A DNA stretch of 64,000 nt, taken from NCBI GenBank assembly GCA_037447655.1, contig JBBHKE010003573.1, forward strand, positions 35,281 to 99,280, in the 5' to 3' direction. Of this stretch, positions 43,292 to 52,739 are shown piece after piece. The notes beneath the pieces were generated by a model, which worked only from the letters and a program-made list of their open reading frames with translations, ran no database searches and had not been told where the DNA came from. Numbering within the stretch: position 1 is the first letter of the stretch; the number at the start of each line of letters is the position of its first letter. This stretch comes from Zygnema cylindricum (lineage: Eukaryota > Streptophyta > Zygnematophyceae > Zygnematales > Zygnemataceae). The position numbers and the translations under genes are program-made.

Positions 43292-44506
43292 TCATTTAAC
43301 ATCTTCATCATATCCTAATAAGTATCCCGGTTTTCCTTTAGGATCTAGCTTCCAATTGGACCGATCAGTATCTAGACTGAACACTTGACTGCCGAAAACC
43401 TTTAAGTGAGTTATGTCTGGTTTCCGGCCTGTCCATCTCTCATAAGGTGTTTGATCTTTTATAGCTGAAGTAAGAACTCTATTCTTGAGGTAATTAACAC
43501 AGTTCATTGCTTCTGCCCAAAACCTTTTTCCTATCTTTTTATCTGACAACATACTTCTAGCACTATCACTTAGTGTTCTATTTAACCTTTCAGCTACCCC
43601 ATTCTGTTCCGGATTTTCAGGAACTGTCTTTTGGTGTTGGACCCCATCTTCCCTCAAAAAATCCTCAAACTGGTTAGAAGTATACTCTCCACCATTGTCA
43701 CTCCTTAGTCTCTTGATTGGAGTTTCATGGAGTTTTTTGCTCCAAGCTTTATATTGTCTAAAACAATCCTGAGCTTCTGACTTGTTTTTCAAAAAATACA
43801 CCTGGGAATACCGAGACCAATCATCACTTATAGTCATCATAAATCTCATCCCCCCCGGTGAGGGCACTTTAGCCGGTCCCCAAATATCTGTGTGTACTAG
43901 ATCTAGAATTTTTTCTCCCTTATAGGTGGCTGATTTAGGAAAGGGTAATCTGTGTGCTTTACCTTGAGCATATCCACTACAATCACTTATATCATCACTC
44001 TCACTGAACTGAATCCCTTCCACCACTCCCATCTTTTTCATCTCTCTTAACTTATCTAGATTCACATGCCCAAGCCTCTTATGCCACATCATAATATCAT
44101 GAACACCAGCATAATAAAGTTTCTTCGTTTCATTACTTAAGATCAACCTAAACATTCCATGGCTACCTTTCTCAACAATGAAATAGACATCCTCCTCAAA
44201 ACTAGCAGTAAAGACTCCTTCCCTAGTGCTACTGAAAAAACCCTTATCATCTAATACAGATGTAGAGATAAGGTTTTTGTTCAGCTCCGGAATAAACAAT
44301 ACATCGGAGAATGTTAATATCGATGTCTTTCCTTCTACTAACACTTTCAGATCTACCGATCCTACAAGAGTAGTGGTGACTATCCTCCCATCCCCGTACT
44401 CTATCTCTACGGTGGGAATCTTTCTTATCTTAGTGAACAGGTGCCTATCCTTACACATGTGCATGGAGGCAGCTGAATCTATAATCCAGCCTGCTTCACC
44501 TTTCAA
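43292..44506 (-). pseudogene. Copia protease - integrase (A2)
   Basis: 404 residues. GWIIDSAASMHMCKDRHLFT holds the protease site, where DSGA has become DSAA (Gly to Ala), probably harmful. MWHKRLGHVNLDKLREMKK and DCSGYAQGKAHRLPF form the HHCC zinc region, but one Cys is now Tyr. The core has LVHTDIWGP, RLRSDNGGEYTSNQF and ENPEQNGVAERLNRT (DDE). It ends GYLLGYDEDVK at a TGA where A1 has GGA. A TAA lies just upstream at about 44519. Confidence 0.88.
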
Positions 44507-44521
44507 TCCACCGTAAGCACA

Positions 44522-45543
44522 TTAATGCCTTCGTGGAATTTCGACCTCATTTTTCGCCTCCAACTCCTCATCCAAAAGGAGCTCATCGTCCTCGTCCTCG
44601 AATTCCGCCTCAAGTACCTGTGTGAAAAGGTCCTTTTTCTTTCCTCTCGAGGTACCACCGGTCTGCCCCTCCTTTAACTGAAGCTCGGTTAGCTTAGTGC
44701 ACTTTGCCATATAGTGCCCCAATTTCTTACAAAAATGACATAAACCTTTGGGAGCCCTTGGTTCGAACTCGTCGGCCTGTTTTTTCTGCTCCCTACCCCC
44801 ATAGTTTCCGACCAGTTTTCGGGAATCCTTGTTCCTCCAATCAGTCGCTGTTGCCAAGGCTTGGCCACTCTTTCCTCCCCTTCGGATCTCAATTGTATTC
44901 TCTCAAACGAGAATCATCCCTACCACTGAGTTCCATATCCACCTTGAGTCCGGCAAGTCCTGCACACGGTTGACTATGTTCTCGAACTCATCAGGTAACT
45001 TCATCAGTAAACAATTAACCTTTTCTTTTTCACTAAAATCTTTTCCCGCACTCTCTAGCTCCATGAAGAGTGTAGCAAGCTCATTGCAAAAATCCAACAT
45101 ATTTCCCCCTTTGTATACATACTTTTTCACTTTCTAATCAGCCAACTGTTGTTGCTGAATCGTACCACTTCGGTACATCTCTATAAGAGCCATCCAAAGA
45201 TCAAATGCCCTTTCTACCTGCAAATGAGGACATGCAAGTCCTTGAGTGAGATGGCGTAGGATGAAGTGCTTTGCCGCCATATTGTTGAAGTCCCAGGTTT
45301 CAGTATCATTCTCCTCGTTCCTCGGAATAGGTGACATGAATGCCGAACTAGTTGCTATTGGTGTGGTCGTCTCCTTCTCCTTTCATTTGTCCACCACCTC
45401 TCCTTCTTTTGTTTCCTCCGTTGAAGGTGGATCCTCTTTCCTGATGAATCTGCTTCCTCCAAACCCTGGAGGAATTCAAGACTTGATGGAAAGATTGGTA
45501 CCCTAGAGGGTGGGCCCATAACCTGAAACTCTGAGACCTCCAT
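44522..45543 (-). pseudogene. Copia Gag (A2)
   Basis: Starts in the LTR with MEVSEFQVMGPPSRVPIF across the primer site. About 100 bp present in A1 after this point are deleted (NGTGFIYW to SGRLG). A TAG at 45131-45133 and a TGA near 44900 break the frame where A1 has Gln codons. The zinc knuckle CHFCKKLGHYMAKC and acidic tail (EDEDDELLLDEELE) remain in 44522-44857. Confidence 0.85.
45509..45523 (-). other. Primer-binding site of A2
   Basis: GGTTATGGGCCCACC on the minus strand directly after the 5' LTR, a 15-base match to the plant initiator tRNA-Met anticodon arm. The ATG inside it is in frame with Gag. Confidence 0.88.
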
Positions 45544-46572
45544 AAGTCCTCAGAGTGGACAGCTTTGAAGAAGCCTCTAGGATAATCCTGACCCCTTTGT
45601 GTTTCAGCATAAATAACTGCCACCCTGGCAGACAAAAACTCTGACCACCTGCACCTCGTGAAGTGAAGACTCCCTTGAATCGATAGCAAAAAGAATCTCT
45701 GAATTTGCTCTCGTGCGCAATAAGTTATGGAGGGTCAAAGTTGACCTTTTGTACAGAAGCTCTCTGGGAGAGAGGGTCCTATCTCCTAATGTTTCTAAGT
45801 CCTATCTCTCTCACAAACTCTATCTACTGATGTACGGAACCAATCAAAATACATTTCCGTACGCAAAAGTACAGCTGCCGGTGTACTTTATGTACGGACA
45901 TTGTACGACATGGCCTTAATGTCGACACATGTCATATCCGGATTCGGTGCCATAATCTCCGGAGATTCCACGATCCAATGTAATTTCGCCACGCGTCATC
46001 CGATGTGGCGATGGCCACAAACCGCCGAAATCTTCTTCCGCGATCTCGGCGCTAATTCCGGCCGTCCGATTAGATTCGAATTTAATCGTAGCCGTAATAA
46101 ATACATGCGCGGTATTCGTTTCACTTAAGAAATAAATGCGCGGTATTGATTTCTTGCCCGTACCGTATTCCGTACTTATACATTACCGGATCTATGTATC
46201 CTGTAATCTGTTACAGTTAAATGATTTATCGTACGTATACATATTTAAATAATTATCAAACTATATACTACGTAACATTAATCCTAGACTTAACGGCTAA
46301 GGCTACCGGCTGTTAGCTGCCTGCCGGCCGGTAGGTGCAAGGATCAAATTTTGTGGACCGGCATGATCCTTTTATATAAATAAACCCCTAACAAATATAA
46401 ATTTCCTGTAAACCTCTCGATAGCCTAGGTAGCCATGGCTCTAGCTCCCTCTCCAATTTCTCAGTGACTGCGACAAGTTTGAGAGTTTGGAGAGAGAAGT
46501 TAGAGGTAGACTGCATCGGCTTCTTTCTATTTAGACCTAGAAAATACTAAAAATGTACCATTAATTTCTACA
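45524..46572 (-). mobile_element. 5' LTR of A2
   Basis: 1049 bp, TGTAGAAATTAATGG to GAGTTTCA on the minus strand. Contains the same modules as the 3' LTR: GTAC dyad near 45863-45905, palindrome AATCTCCGGAGATT at about 45955, and tRNA-like module with outer TGCCGG/CCGGCA (46322-46327, 46358-46363). Hairpin 1 has GATTC-AAGG-GAGTC with a wobble pair. Confidence 0.9.
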
Positions 46573-47328
46573 TGCTTTTGGAGCCATTCGGGAAGCCCTA
46601 TAGGAAGGATGGATCATCGATTCAGGTGCATCTATGCATATGTGTCGTGATAGTCACCTCTTTACAAAGCTAAGAAAAATCCCTACTATAGAGATAGAGT
46701 ATGGGGATGGGAGAGTAGTTACTAGAGATCAAGTGGGCTCAGTAGAGCTGAAAGTCTTAGTGGAGGGTAAGACTTCTATACTCACTTTCTCAGATGTACT
46801 CTACATCTATCAGCTGAGTAAAAATCTTGTATCTACGTCTGAATTAGATGATAAGGAATTTGATACCTTCACTAGAAAGGGAGTTTTTAAAGCTAAGTAT
46901 AGGGATGAAGTCTACTTCACAGCAGATAAAGGTAGCCAAGGAATGTTTAGGCTTAACCTGAGTAATAAAAAGAAGAGTGTTTACTATGTAGGTGTCCCAA
47001 ACTTTGGCATAAGCGGTTGGGACATGTCTATTTTGATAGGCTGAGGGAAATGAAGAAGCTTGGTGTAGTACAAGGGAATCAATTTGGGGATAATGAAATG
47101 ATGGATGATTATTGTGGCTGTGCCGAAGGTAATGCTCATAGACTCCCCTTTCCTAAAACTTCCGCATATAGAGGTGAGAAAGTACTAAATCTGGTCCACA
47201 CAGATATTTAGGGACTGGCAAGAGTACCTTCAATCCGAGTAAAAAGGTATATGTTGACAATTATTGATGACTGGTCTAGATACTTTAGAGTCTTCTTCTT
47301 AAAAACAAAGTCTAAAACACCAACTTAC
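46573..47328 (+). pseudogene. Copia pol fragment H, right part (protease - integrase start)
   Basis: Continues the frame cut at 40212. It shows IDSGASMHMCRDSHLF-like sequence, ILTFSDVLYIYQLSKNLVST and MFRLNLSNKKK; a frameshift near 47000 follows, then DYCGCAEGNAHRLPFPK. LVHTDI is followed by a TAG (47209-47211; Trp in relatives). It ends in integrase after LKTKSKTPTY at 47328, where an LTR begins. Closest to the element C pol at 60.5-61.4 kb. Confidence 0.8.
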
Positions 47329-48272
47329 AGTAGAAATTAATGCTTCTTTTTAGTATTTTCTAGGTCTAAATTATTTGCAGAAAGGAAGCCGAGGCAGTCT
47401 GCCTCTAACTCCTCTCTTCAGCACCCACACTTGTCGCTGGCACTGAAGGTTGAAGAGGGAGAGAGAGCCATGGCTGCCTATGCTATCCAGAGGGAGACAG
47501 ACTGTAGATTGGTAGATTTACCAAAATGGTACTTGACGGAATCAGGATTTGAACCTAGTACTTCCCGTCAGTCAAAGCCGCCGGTAGCTGGTAGCTTTAT
47601 CCAATTAGTCTAAACTTAGGTTAAGTGATATAAGGTTTGAAAGATATTTAAACTGTGACGCGTGAACAAAATCATTTAACTGAAACTATAAACGTCGCGC
47701 ATGGATACAGTTTTGTAAAGTACGAAGTACGGTACGACTATGAAACGGATACCGCGCATTTTGTTTCGACAGCAAACCAAATATCGCGCATCGATTCATG
47801 ACGGCTACGATTAAAATCCCGTTTCGATCGAACGACCACGAAGGTTGCAGAGATCGCGGAATAGGACTTTGGCGATTTTCGGTCACCGCCGCATTGACTG
47901 ACACGTGGCATGAAAACATTAGATTAGGGCATCTCTGGGGATTACATAAAATGAATCCTGATATGACATTTGTCGACTGGTTGGCCTTGTCATACAATGG
48001 CCGTATAGAAAGTATACTGGCACTTGTACCTTTCTGACTGATACAGTATTTTGATTGGTGCCGTACTTCAGTAGATAGAGTTTTAGAGAGAGATAGGACT
48101 TAGGAAAATTTGATAGATATGACCCTCTCTCCCATAGTTCATTTGTACAAAAGGTAAACTTTGACCCTCCATAACCCACTGCTTAGGGGAGCAAATTCAG
48201 AGATTCTTTTTGCTATCGACTCAAGGGAGTCTTGCCTTATCAGAGTTTTTTTCTACCATGGTGGCAGTTATT
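47329..48272 (+). mobile_element. Copia LTR B, left piece (split by A1)
   Basis: Starts AGTAGAAATTAATGC (first base mutated from TG) with TATTTTCTAGGTCT. Contains a tRNA-like module (47535-47570, TGACGG/CCGTCA), a GA run, and GACTC-AAGG-GAGTC (48218-48231). It breaks at the TTATT target site 48268-48272 and continues at 54714. Confidence 0.8.
48268..48272 (+). repeat. Target-site duplication of A1 (left)
   Basis: TTATT, repeated directly after the element at 54709-54713. Five base pairs is the usual size for copia-type integrase. Confidence 0.92.
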
Positions 48273-48484
48273 TGTAGAAACTAATGGATTTATTAGTATT
48301 TTCTAGGTCTAAATAGAAATAGAAAGAAGCCGAGGCAGTCTATCTCTAACTTCTCTCTCCAACTCTCAAACTTGTTGCAGTCACTGAGAAGTTGAAGAGG
48401 AAGCTAGAGCCATGGCTACCTTGGCTATCCTGAAGTTTACGGGAATTTAATCCTAGGGTTTATTTATTTAATTAAAAGTTAAGC

Positions 48485-48523
48485 GCCGGCGGCAGGATTT
48501 GATCTCTGTACCTACCGGCCGGC
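48485..48523 (-). promoter_or_regulatory. tRNA-like module in A1 LTR
   Basis: Outer stem GCCGGC (48485-48490) with GCCGGC (48518-48523); inner stem weak. On the minus strand AGAGATCAAATCC stands at the B-box position and CTAACGGCTAAGGC at the A-box position (about 48550-48563). It is a more decayed version of the module at 38976 and 63159. Confidence 0.5.
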
Positions 48524-48938
48524 AGATAGGGATTAGCCGGTAGCCTTAGCCGTTAGGTCTAGCTATCGTGATATGTACTATATAGTTTGATAATGATTTA
48601 AAGATGTATACGTACGATAAATTCATTTAACTGTTACGGGTTACGGGATACATAGATCCGGTACGGATGCCGGTACGGATTACGAATCAATACCGCGCAT
48701 TTGTTTCGGAAGTGAAATAAATACCGCGCATGTATTTATTACGGCTACGATTAAATCTTAATTTAATCGGACGGCCGGAATTAGCGCCGAGATCGCGGAG
48801 GAAGATTTCGGCGGTTTGTGGCCATCGCCACATCGGATGACGCGTGGCGAAATTCCGTTGGATTGTAGAATCTCCGGAGATTATGGCACCGAATCCGGAT
48901 TTGACATGTGTCGACATTTAGGCCATGTCGTACAATGT

Positions 48939-48979
48939 CCGTACTAAAAGTACACCGGCGGCTGTACTTTTACGTACGG
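48939..48979. promoter_or_regulatory. GTAC dyad in A1 LTR
   Basis: Left arm CCGTACTAAAAGTACA, 8-base spacer CCGGCGGC, right arm TGTACTTTTACGTACGG. The arms pair over nearly their whole length. In the 3' LTR the single LTR difference falls inside this dyad. Confidence 0.6.
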
Positions 48980-49154
48980 AACTCAATTCTGATTGGTTCC
49001 GTACATCAGTAGATAGAGTCTGTGAGAGAGATAGGACTTAGAAAAATTAGAAGATAGGACCCTCTCTCCCAGAGAGCTTCTGTACAAAAGGTCAACTTTG
49101 ACCCTCCATAACTTACTGCTCAGGGGAGCAAATTCAGAGATTCTTTTTGCTATC

Positions 49155-49188
49155 GACTCAGGGGAGTCTTGTCTTCACAGGGGTGAAG
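49155..49188 (+). promoter_or_regulatory. Tandem hairpins in A1 LTR
   Basis: GACTC-AGGG-GAGTC (49155-49168), spacer TTGT, CTTCAC-AGGG-GTGAAG (49173-49188). Compared with family F (CCTCAC/GTGAGG) and the solo LTRs (CTACAC/GTGTAG), second-hairpin stem pairs differ but stay complementary. Confidence 0.68.
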
Positions 49189-49293
49189 TTGGTCAGAGTT
49201 TTTGCCTGCCAGGGTGGCAGTTATTTTTGCTTAAACACAAAGGGGTCAGGATTATCCTAGAGGCTTCTTGGAAGCTGTCCACTCTGAGGACTT

Positions 49294-52008
49294 ATGGAGG
49301 TCTCAGAGTTTCAGGTTATGGGCCCACCCTCTAGGGTACCAATCTTTAATGGAACTGGCTTCATATACTGGGAAAGTATGATGATAGGAGCTCTATGCGA
49401 AAAAAGGTTTTGGGGAATAGTGAGTGGACGATTGGGGCGTCCATCAAGTCTTGGAATTCCTCCAGGGTTTGGAGGAAGTAGATTCACCAGGAAAGAGGAT
49501 TCACCTTCCACGGAGGAAACAAAGGAAGGAGAGGTGGTGGACAAAGGAAAGGAGAAGGAGGCGACCACACCAATAGCAACTGGTTTAGCATTCATGTCAC
49601 CTATTCCGAGGAACGAGGAGAATGATACTGAAACCTGGGACTTCAACAATATGGCGGCAAAGCACTTCATCCTACGCCATCTCACTCAAGGACTTGCATG
49701 TCCTCATTTGCAGGTAGAAAGGGCATCCGATCTTTGGATGGCTCTCATAGAGATGTACCGAAGTGGTACGATTCAGCAACAACAGTTGGCTGATCAGAAA
49801 GTTAAGGAGTATGTATACAAAGGGGGAAATATGTTGGATTTTTGCAATGAGCTTGCTACACTCTTCATGGAGCTAGAGAGTGCGGGAAAAGATTTTAGTG
49901 AAAAAGAAAAGGTTAACTGTTTACTGATGAAGTTACCTGATGAGTTCGTGAACATAGTTTACCGTGTGCAGGACTTGCCTGACTCAAGGTGGATATGGAA
50001 CTCAGTGGTAGGGATGATTCTCGTTCAAGAGAATACAATTGAGATCCGAAGGGGAGGAAAGAGTGGCCAAGCCTTGGCAACAGCGACTGATTGGAGGAAC
50101 AAGGATTCCCGAAAACCGGTCGGAAACTATGGGGGTAGGGAGCAGAAAAAACAGGCCGACGAGTTCGAACCAAGGGCTCCCAAAGGTTTATGTCATTTTT
50201 GTAAGAAACCGGGGCACTATATGGCAGAGTGCACTAAGCTAACCGAGCTTCGGTTAAAGGAGGGGCAGACCGGTGGTACCCCGAGAGGAAAGAAAAAGGC
50301 CCTTGTCACACAGGTACTTGAGGCGGAATACGAGGACGAGGACGATGAGCTCCTTTTGGATGAGGAGTTGGAGGCGAAAAATGAGGTCGAAATTCCACGA
50401 AGGCAGAAATGTGCTTACGGTGGATTGAAAGGTGAAGCAGGCTGGATTGTAGATTCAGGTGCCTCCATGCACATGTGTAAGGATAGACACCTGTTCACTA
50501 AGATAAGAAAGATTCCCACCGTAGAGATAGAGTACGGGGATGGGAGGATAGTCACCACTACTCTTGTAGGATCGGTAGATTTGAAAGTGTTAGTAAAAGG
50601 AAAGACATCCATATTAACATTCTCCGATGTATTGTTTATTCCGGAGCTGAACAAAAACCTTATCTCTACATCAGTATTAGATGATAAGGGTTTTTTCACT
50701 AGCACTAGGGAAGGAGTCTTTACTGCTAGTTTTGAGGAGGATGTCTATTTTATTGCTGAGAAAGGTAGCCATGGGATGTTTAGGCTGATCTTAAGTAATG
50801 AAAAGAAGAAACTTTATTATGCTGGTGTTCATGATATTACAATGTGGCATAAGAGGCTTGGGCATGTGAATCTAGATAAGTTAAGAGAGATGAAAAAGAT
50901 GGGAGTGGTGGAAGGGATTCAGTTCAGTGAAAGTGATGATATAAGTGATTGTAGTGGATGTGCTCAAGGTAAAGCACACAGATTACCCTTTCCTAAATCA
51001 GCCACCTATAAGGGAGAAAAACTTCTAGATCTAGTACACACAGATATTTGGGGACCGGCTAAAGTGCCCTCACCGGGGGGGAAGAGATTTATGATGACTA
51101 TAACTGATGATTGGTCTCGGTATTCCCGGGTATATTTTTTGAAAAACAAGTCCGAAGCTGAGGATTGTTTTAGACAATATAAAGCATGGAGCGAAAAACT
51201 CCATGAAACTCCAATCAAGAGAGTAAGGAGTGACAATGGTGGAGAGTATACTTCTAACCAGTTTGAGGATTTTCTGAGGGAAGATGGGGTCCAACACCAA
51301 AAGACAGTTCCAGAAAATCCTGAACAGAATGGGGTAGCTGAAAGGTTAAATAGAACACTAAGTGATAGTGCTAGAAGTATGTTGTCGGATAAAAAGATAG
51401 GAAAAAGGTTTTGGGCGGAAGCAATGAACTGTGCTAATTACCTCAAGAATAGAGTTCTTACTTCAGCTATAAAAGATCAAACACCTTATGAGAGATGGAC
51501 AGGCCGGAAACCAGACATATCTCACTTAAAGGTTTTCGGCAGTCAAGTATTCAGTCTAGATACTGATCGGTCCAATTGGAAGCTAGATCCTAAAGGAAAA
51601 CCGGGATACTTATTAGGATATGATGAGGATGTTAAAGGATATAGAGTTTATGATCTAAAAAGGGAAGATATAATCTTAGTAAAGCATCTAGTAGTTATGG
51701 ATGAAGGAAAATCTGTGGATCCCTTCAAATATACGAAGCCAGTAAAAATCAGATTTGAGTCAGAAAATTCCGATGACTTTGAGCTTCCTAACTATCCAGG
51801 TTTTAGAGAAGATGACATTCTTGCAGGAACAAATCAGACCGAAAAGGACTCGGCTGTGGAAACTCCAGTGACAACTCTACTCGAAGCGGAAGACGTGGTG
51901 GAAATTGATTCGGGATCAAGGGATAGGGGAGAAGACGAGTTTGTTCGAAAGAATCCACGAGAACCATCTATTCCGGCCTCAGATTTTGAGGGGGGGGAGG
52001 AGAAGTAG
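49294..52008 (+). CDS. Copia Gag - protease - integrase polyprotein (A1)
   Basis: 904 residues. The first ATG lies in the LTR, 20 bases before its end; the second (residue 9) is inside the primer-binding site. Gag core is about residues 100-270 (TWDFNNMAAKHFILRHLTQG, SGTIQQQQLADQKVKEYVYK). Zinc knuckle CHFCKKPGHYMAEC is at 300-313. An acidic linker precedes the protease (IVDSGASMHMC, catalytic Asp 387). Pre-integrase and HHCC zinc region start near His 519 (HKRLGHVN, CSGCAQGKAH). The integrase triad is D584 (HTDIWGP), D647 (RSDNGGEY) and E683 (GVAER); the last two are separated by 35 residues. GYLLGYDEDVKGYRVYD follows. The frame ends at TAG 52006-52008 because of the 8-G run just upstream; in A2 it continues toward RT. 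Confidence 0.95.
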   Translation: MEVSEFQVMGPPSRVPIFNGTGFIYWESMMIGALCEKRFWGIVSGRLGRPSSLGIPPGFGGSRFTRKEDSPSTEETKEGEVVDKGKEKEATTPIATGLAFMSPIPRNEENDTETWDFNNMAAKHFILRHLTQGLACPHLQVERASDLWMALIEMYRSGTIQQQQLADQKVKEYVYKGGNMLDFCNELATLFMELESAGKDFSEKEKVNCLLMKLPDEFVNIVYRVQDLPDSRWIWNSVVGMILVQENTIEIRRGGKSGQALATATDWRNKDSRKPVGNYGGREQKKQADEFEPRAPKGLCHFCKKPGHYMAECTKLTELRLKEGQTGGTPRGKKKALVTQVLEAEYEDEDDELLLDEELEAKNEVEIPRRQKCAYGGLKGEAGWIVDSGASMHMCKDRHLFTKIRKIPTVEIEYGDGRIVTTTLVGSVDLKVLVKGKTSILTFSDVLFIPELNKNLISTSVLDDKGFFTSTREGVFTASFEEDVYFIAEKGSHGMFRLILSNEKKKLYYAGVHDITMWHKRLGHVNLDKLREMKKMGVVEGIQFSESDDISDCSGCAQGKAHRLPFPKSATYKGEKLLDLVHTDIWGPAKVPSPGGKRFMMTITDDWSRYSRVYFLKNKSEAEDCFRQYKAWSEKLHETPIKRVRSDNGGEYTSNQFEDFLREDGVQHQKTVPENPEQNGVAERLNRTLSDSARSMLSDKKIGKRFWAEAMNCANYLKNRVLTSAIKDQTPYERWTGRKPDISHLKVFGSQVFSLDTDRSNWKLDPKGKPGYLLGYDEDVKGYRVYDLKREDIILVKHLVVMDEGKSVDPFKYTKPVKIRFESENSDDFELPNYPGFREDDILAGTNQTEKDSAVETPVTTLLEAEDVVEIDSGSRDRGEDEFVRKNPREPSIPASDFEGGEEK
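49314..49328 (+). other. Primer-binding site of A1
   Basis: GGTTATGGGCCCACC, perfect to the plant initiator tRNA-Met anticodon arm. ATG at 49318-49320 pairs with the CAU anticodon and is codon 9 of the Gag frame. Confidence 0.9.
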
Positions 52009-52726
52009 CAAAAGACTGCAAGAAAAACAGGTTAACAACAAGGTAACTAAACTATCTCATCAAGATGAACCTCAATCTTATAGAGAGGCGATGACTTGTC
52101 CAGAAAGAAACCGGTGGAAGACAGCCATCAATGAGGAGATGGCTTCAATCATGGCAGCCGATACTTGGGAGCTGGTGGACTGTCCACCTAACCGAAAACC
52201 AATTGGTTGTAAGTGGGTCTTCAAATTAAAACTGAACCCAGATAACACAATCGAACGCTACAAGGCCAGATTAGTGGCAAAGGGATTTACACAAAAGGAA
52301 GGAATTGACTACGAGGAAACCTTTGCCCCGGTGGTCAGATTTCCCTCCGTCCGCATACTTCTCAGTTTAGCAGCGGCGGAAGACATGGAAGTGCATCAGA
52401 TGGACATCAAGACAGCCTTTCTGCATGGAGAATTGGAAGAGGAGATCTTCATGCGACAACCCGAAGGTTTTGTGGAGGAAGGAGAGGAGAGTAAGGTATG
52501 CCGGCTGATTAAATCTCTTTATGGTTTGAAACAGGCACCTCGACAATGGAATAAGAAGCTTGATGAGTTTCTTACCGGTCTGGGATATATTCGGATCAGC
52601 TCAGATCACTCAATCTATGTTTTTGAAGATGAGGAAGGTTTGATATTTATTGCAATTTATGTTGATGATTTGCTTGTATTAAGTAAATCAATGGAAAAAA
52701 ATCAACAAACTGAAAACCGATCTTAA
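51990..52726 (+). CDS. Copia reverse transcriptase, N-terminal and catalytic part (A1)
   Basis: The RT frame follows the G run. It contains [60 protein letters not shown] and YGLKQAPRQWNKKLDEFL, with YVDDLL catalytic Asp codons at 52664-52669. It leaves the frame at the 7-A run after SKSMEK and stops at 52724-52726. Residues before about 51990 in the same open frame are antiphase to the true polyprotein and are not coding. Confidence 0.92.
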
Positions 52727-52739
52727 GGGGAGATTTGAA

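Larger units (their letters stand above)
40213..46572 (-). mobile_element. Complete copia element, family A, copy A2 (reverse)
   Basis: 6360 bp with LTRs 45524-46572 (5') and 40213-41265 (3'), primer-binding site 45509-45523, polypurine tract 41266-41278 and TGCTT target duplications at 40208-40212 and 46573-46577. LTRs differ at a number of sites, so it is older than copy A1 at 48273. gag has a deletion and several nonsense codons, but RT-RNase H is one long open frame. Proteins are nearly identical to those of A1. Confidence 0.93.
48273..49313 (+). mobile_element. 5' LTR of A1
   Basis: TGTAGAAACTAATGG to GAGTTTCA. Order of modules: tRNA-like hairpin (48485-48523), palindrome AATCTCCGGAGATT (near 48868), GTAC dyad (48939-48979), GGACTTAG region (49036), tandem hairpins (49155-49188), then an ATG at 49294 opening Gag. 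Confidence 0.95.

Noticed and set aside
51905-51990. ATG at 51905 as the true start of the A1 reverse transcriptase
   Set aside because: Up to the G run this frame is out of phase with the polyprotein seen in A2; only sequence after about 51990 matches RT.
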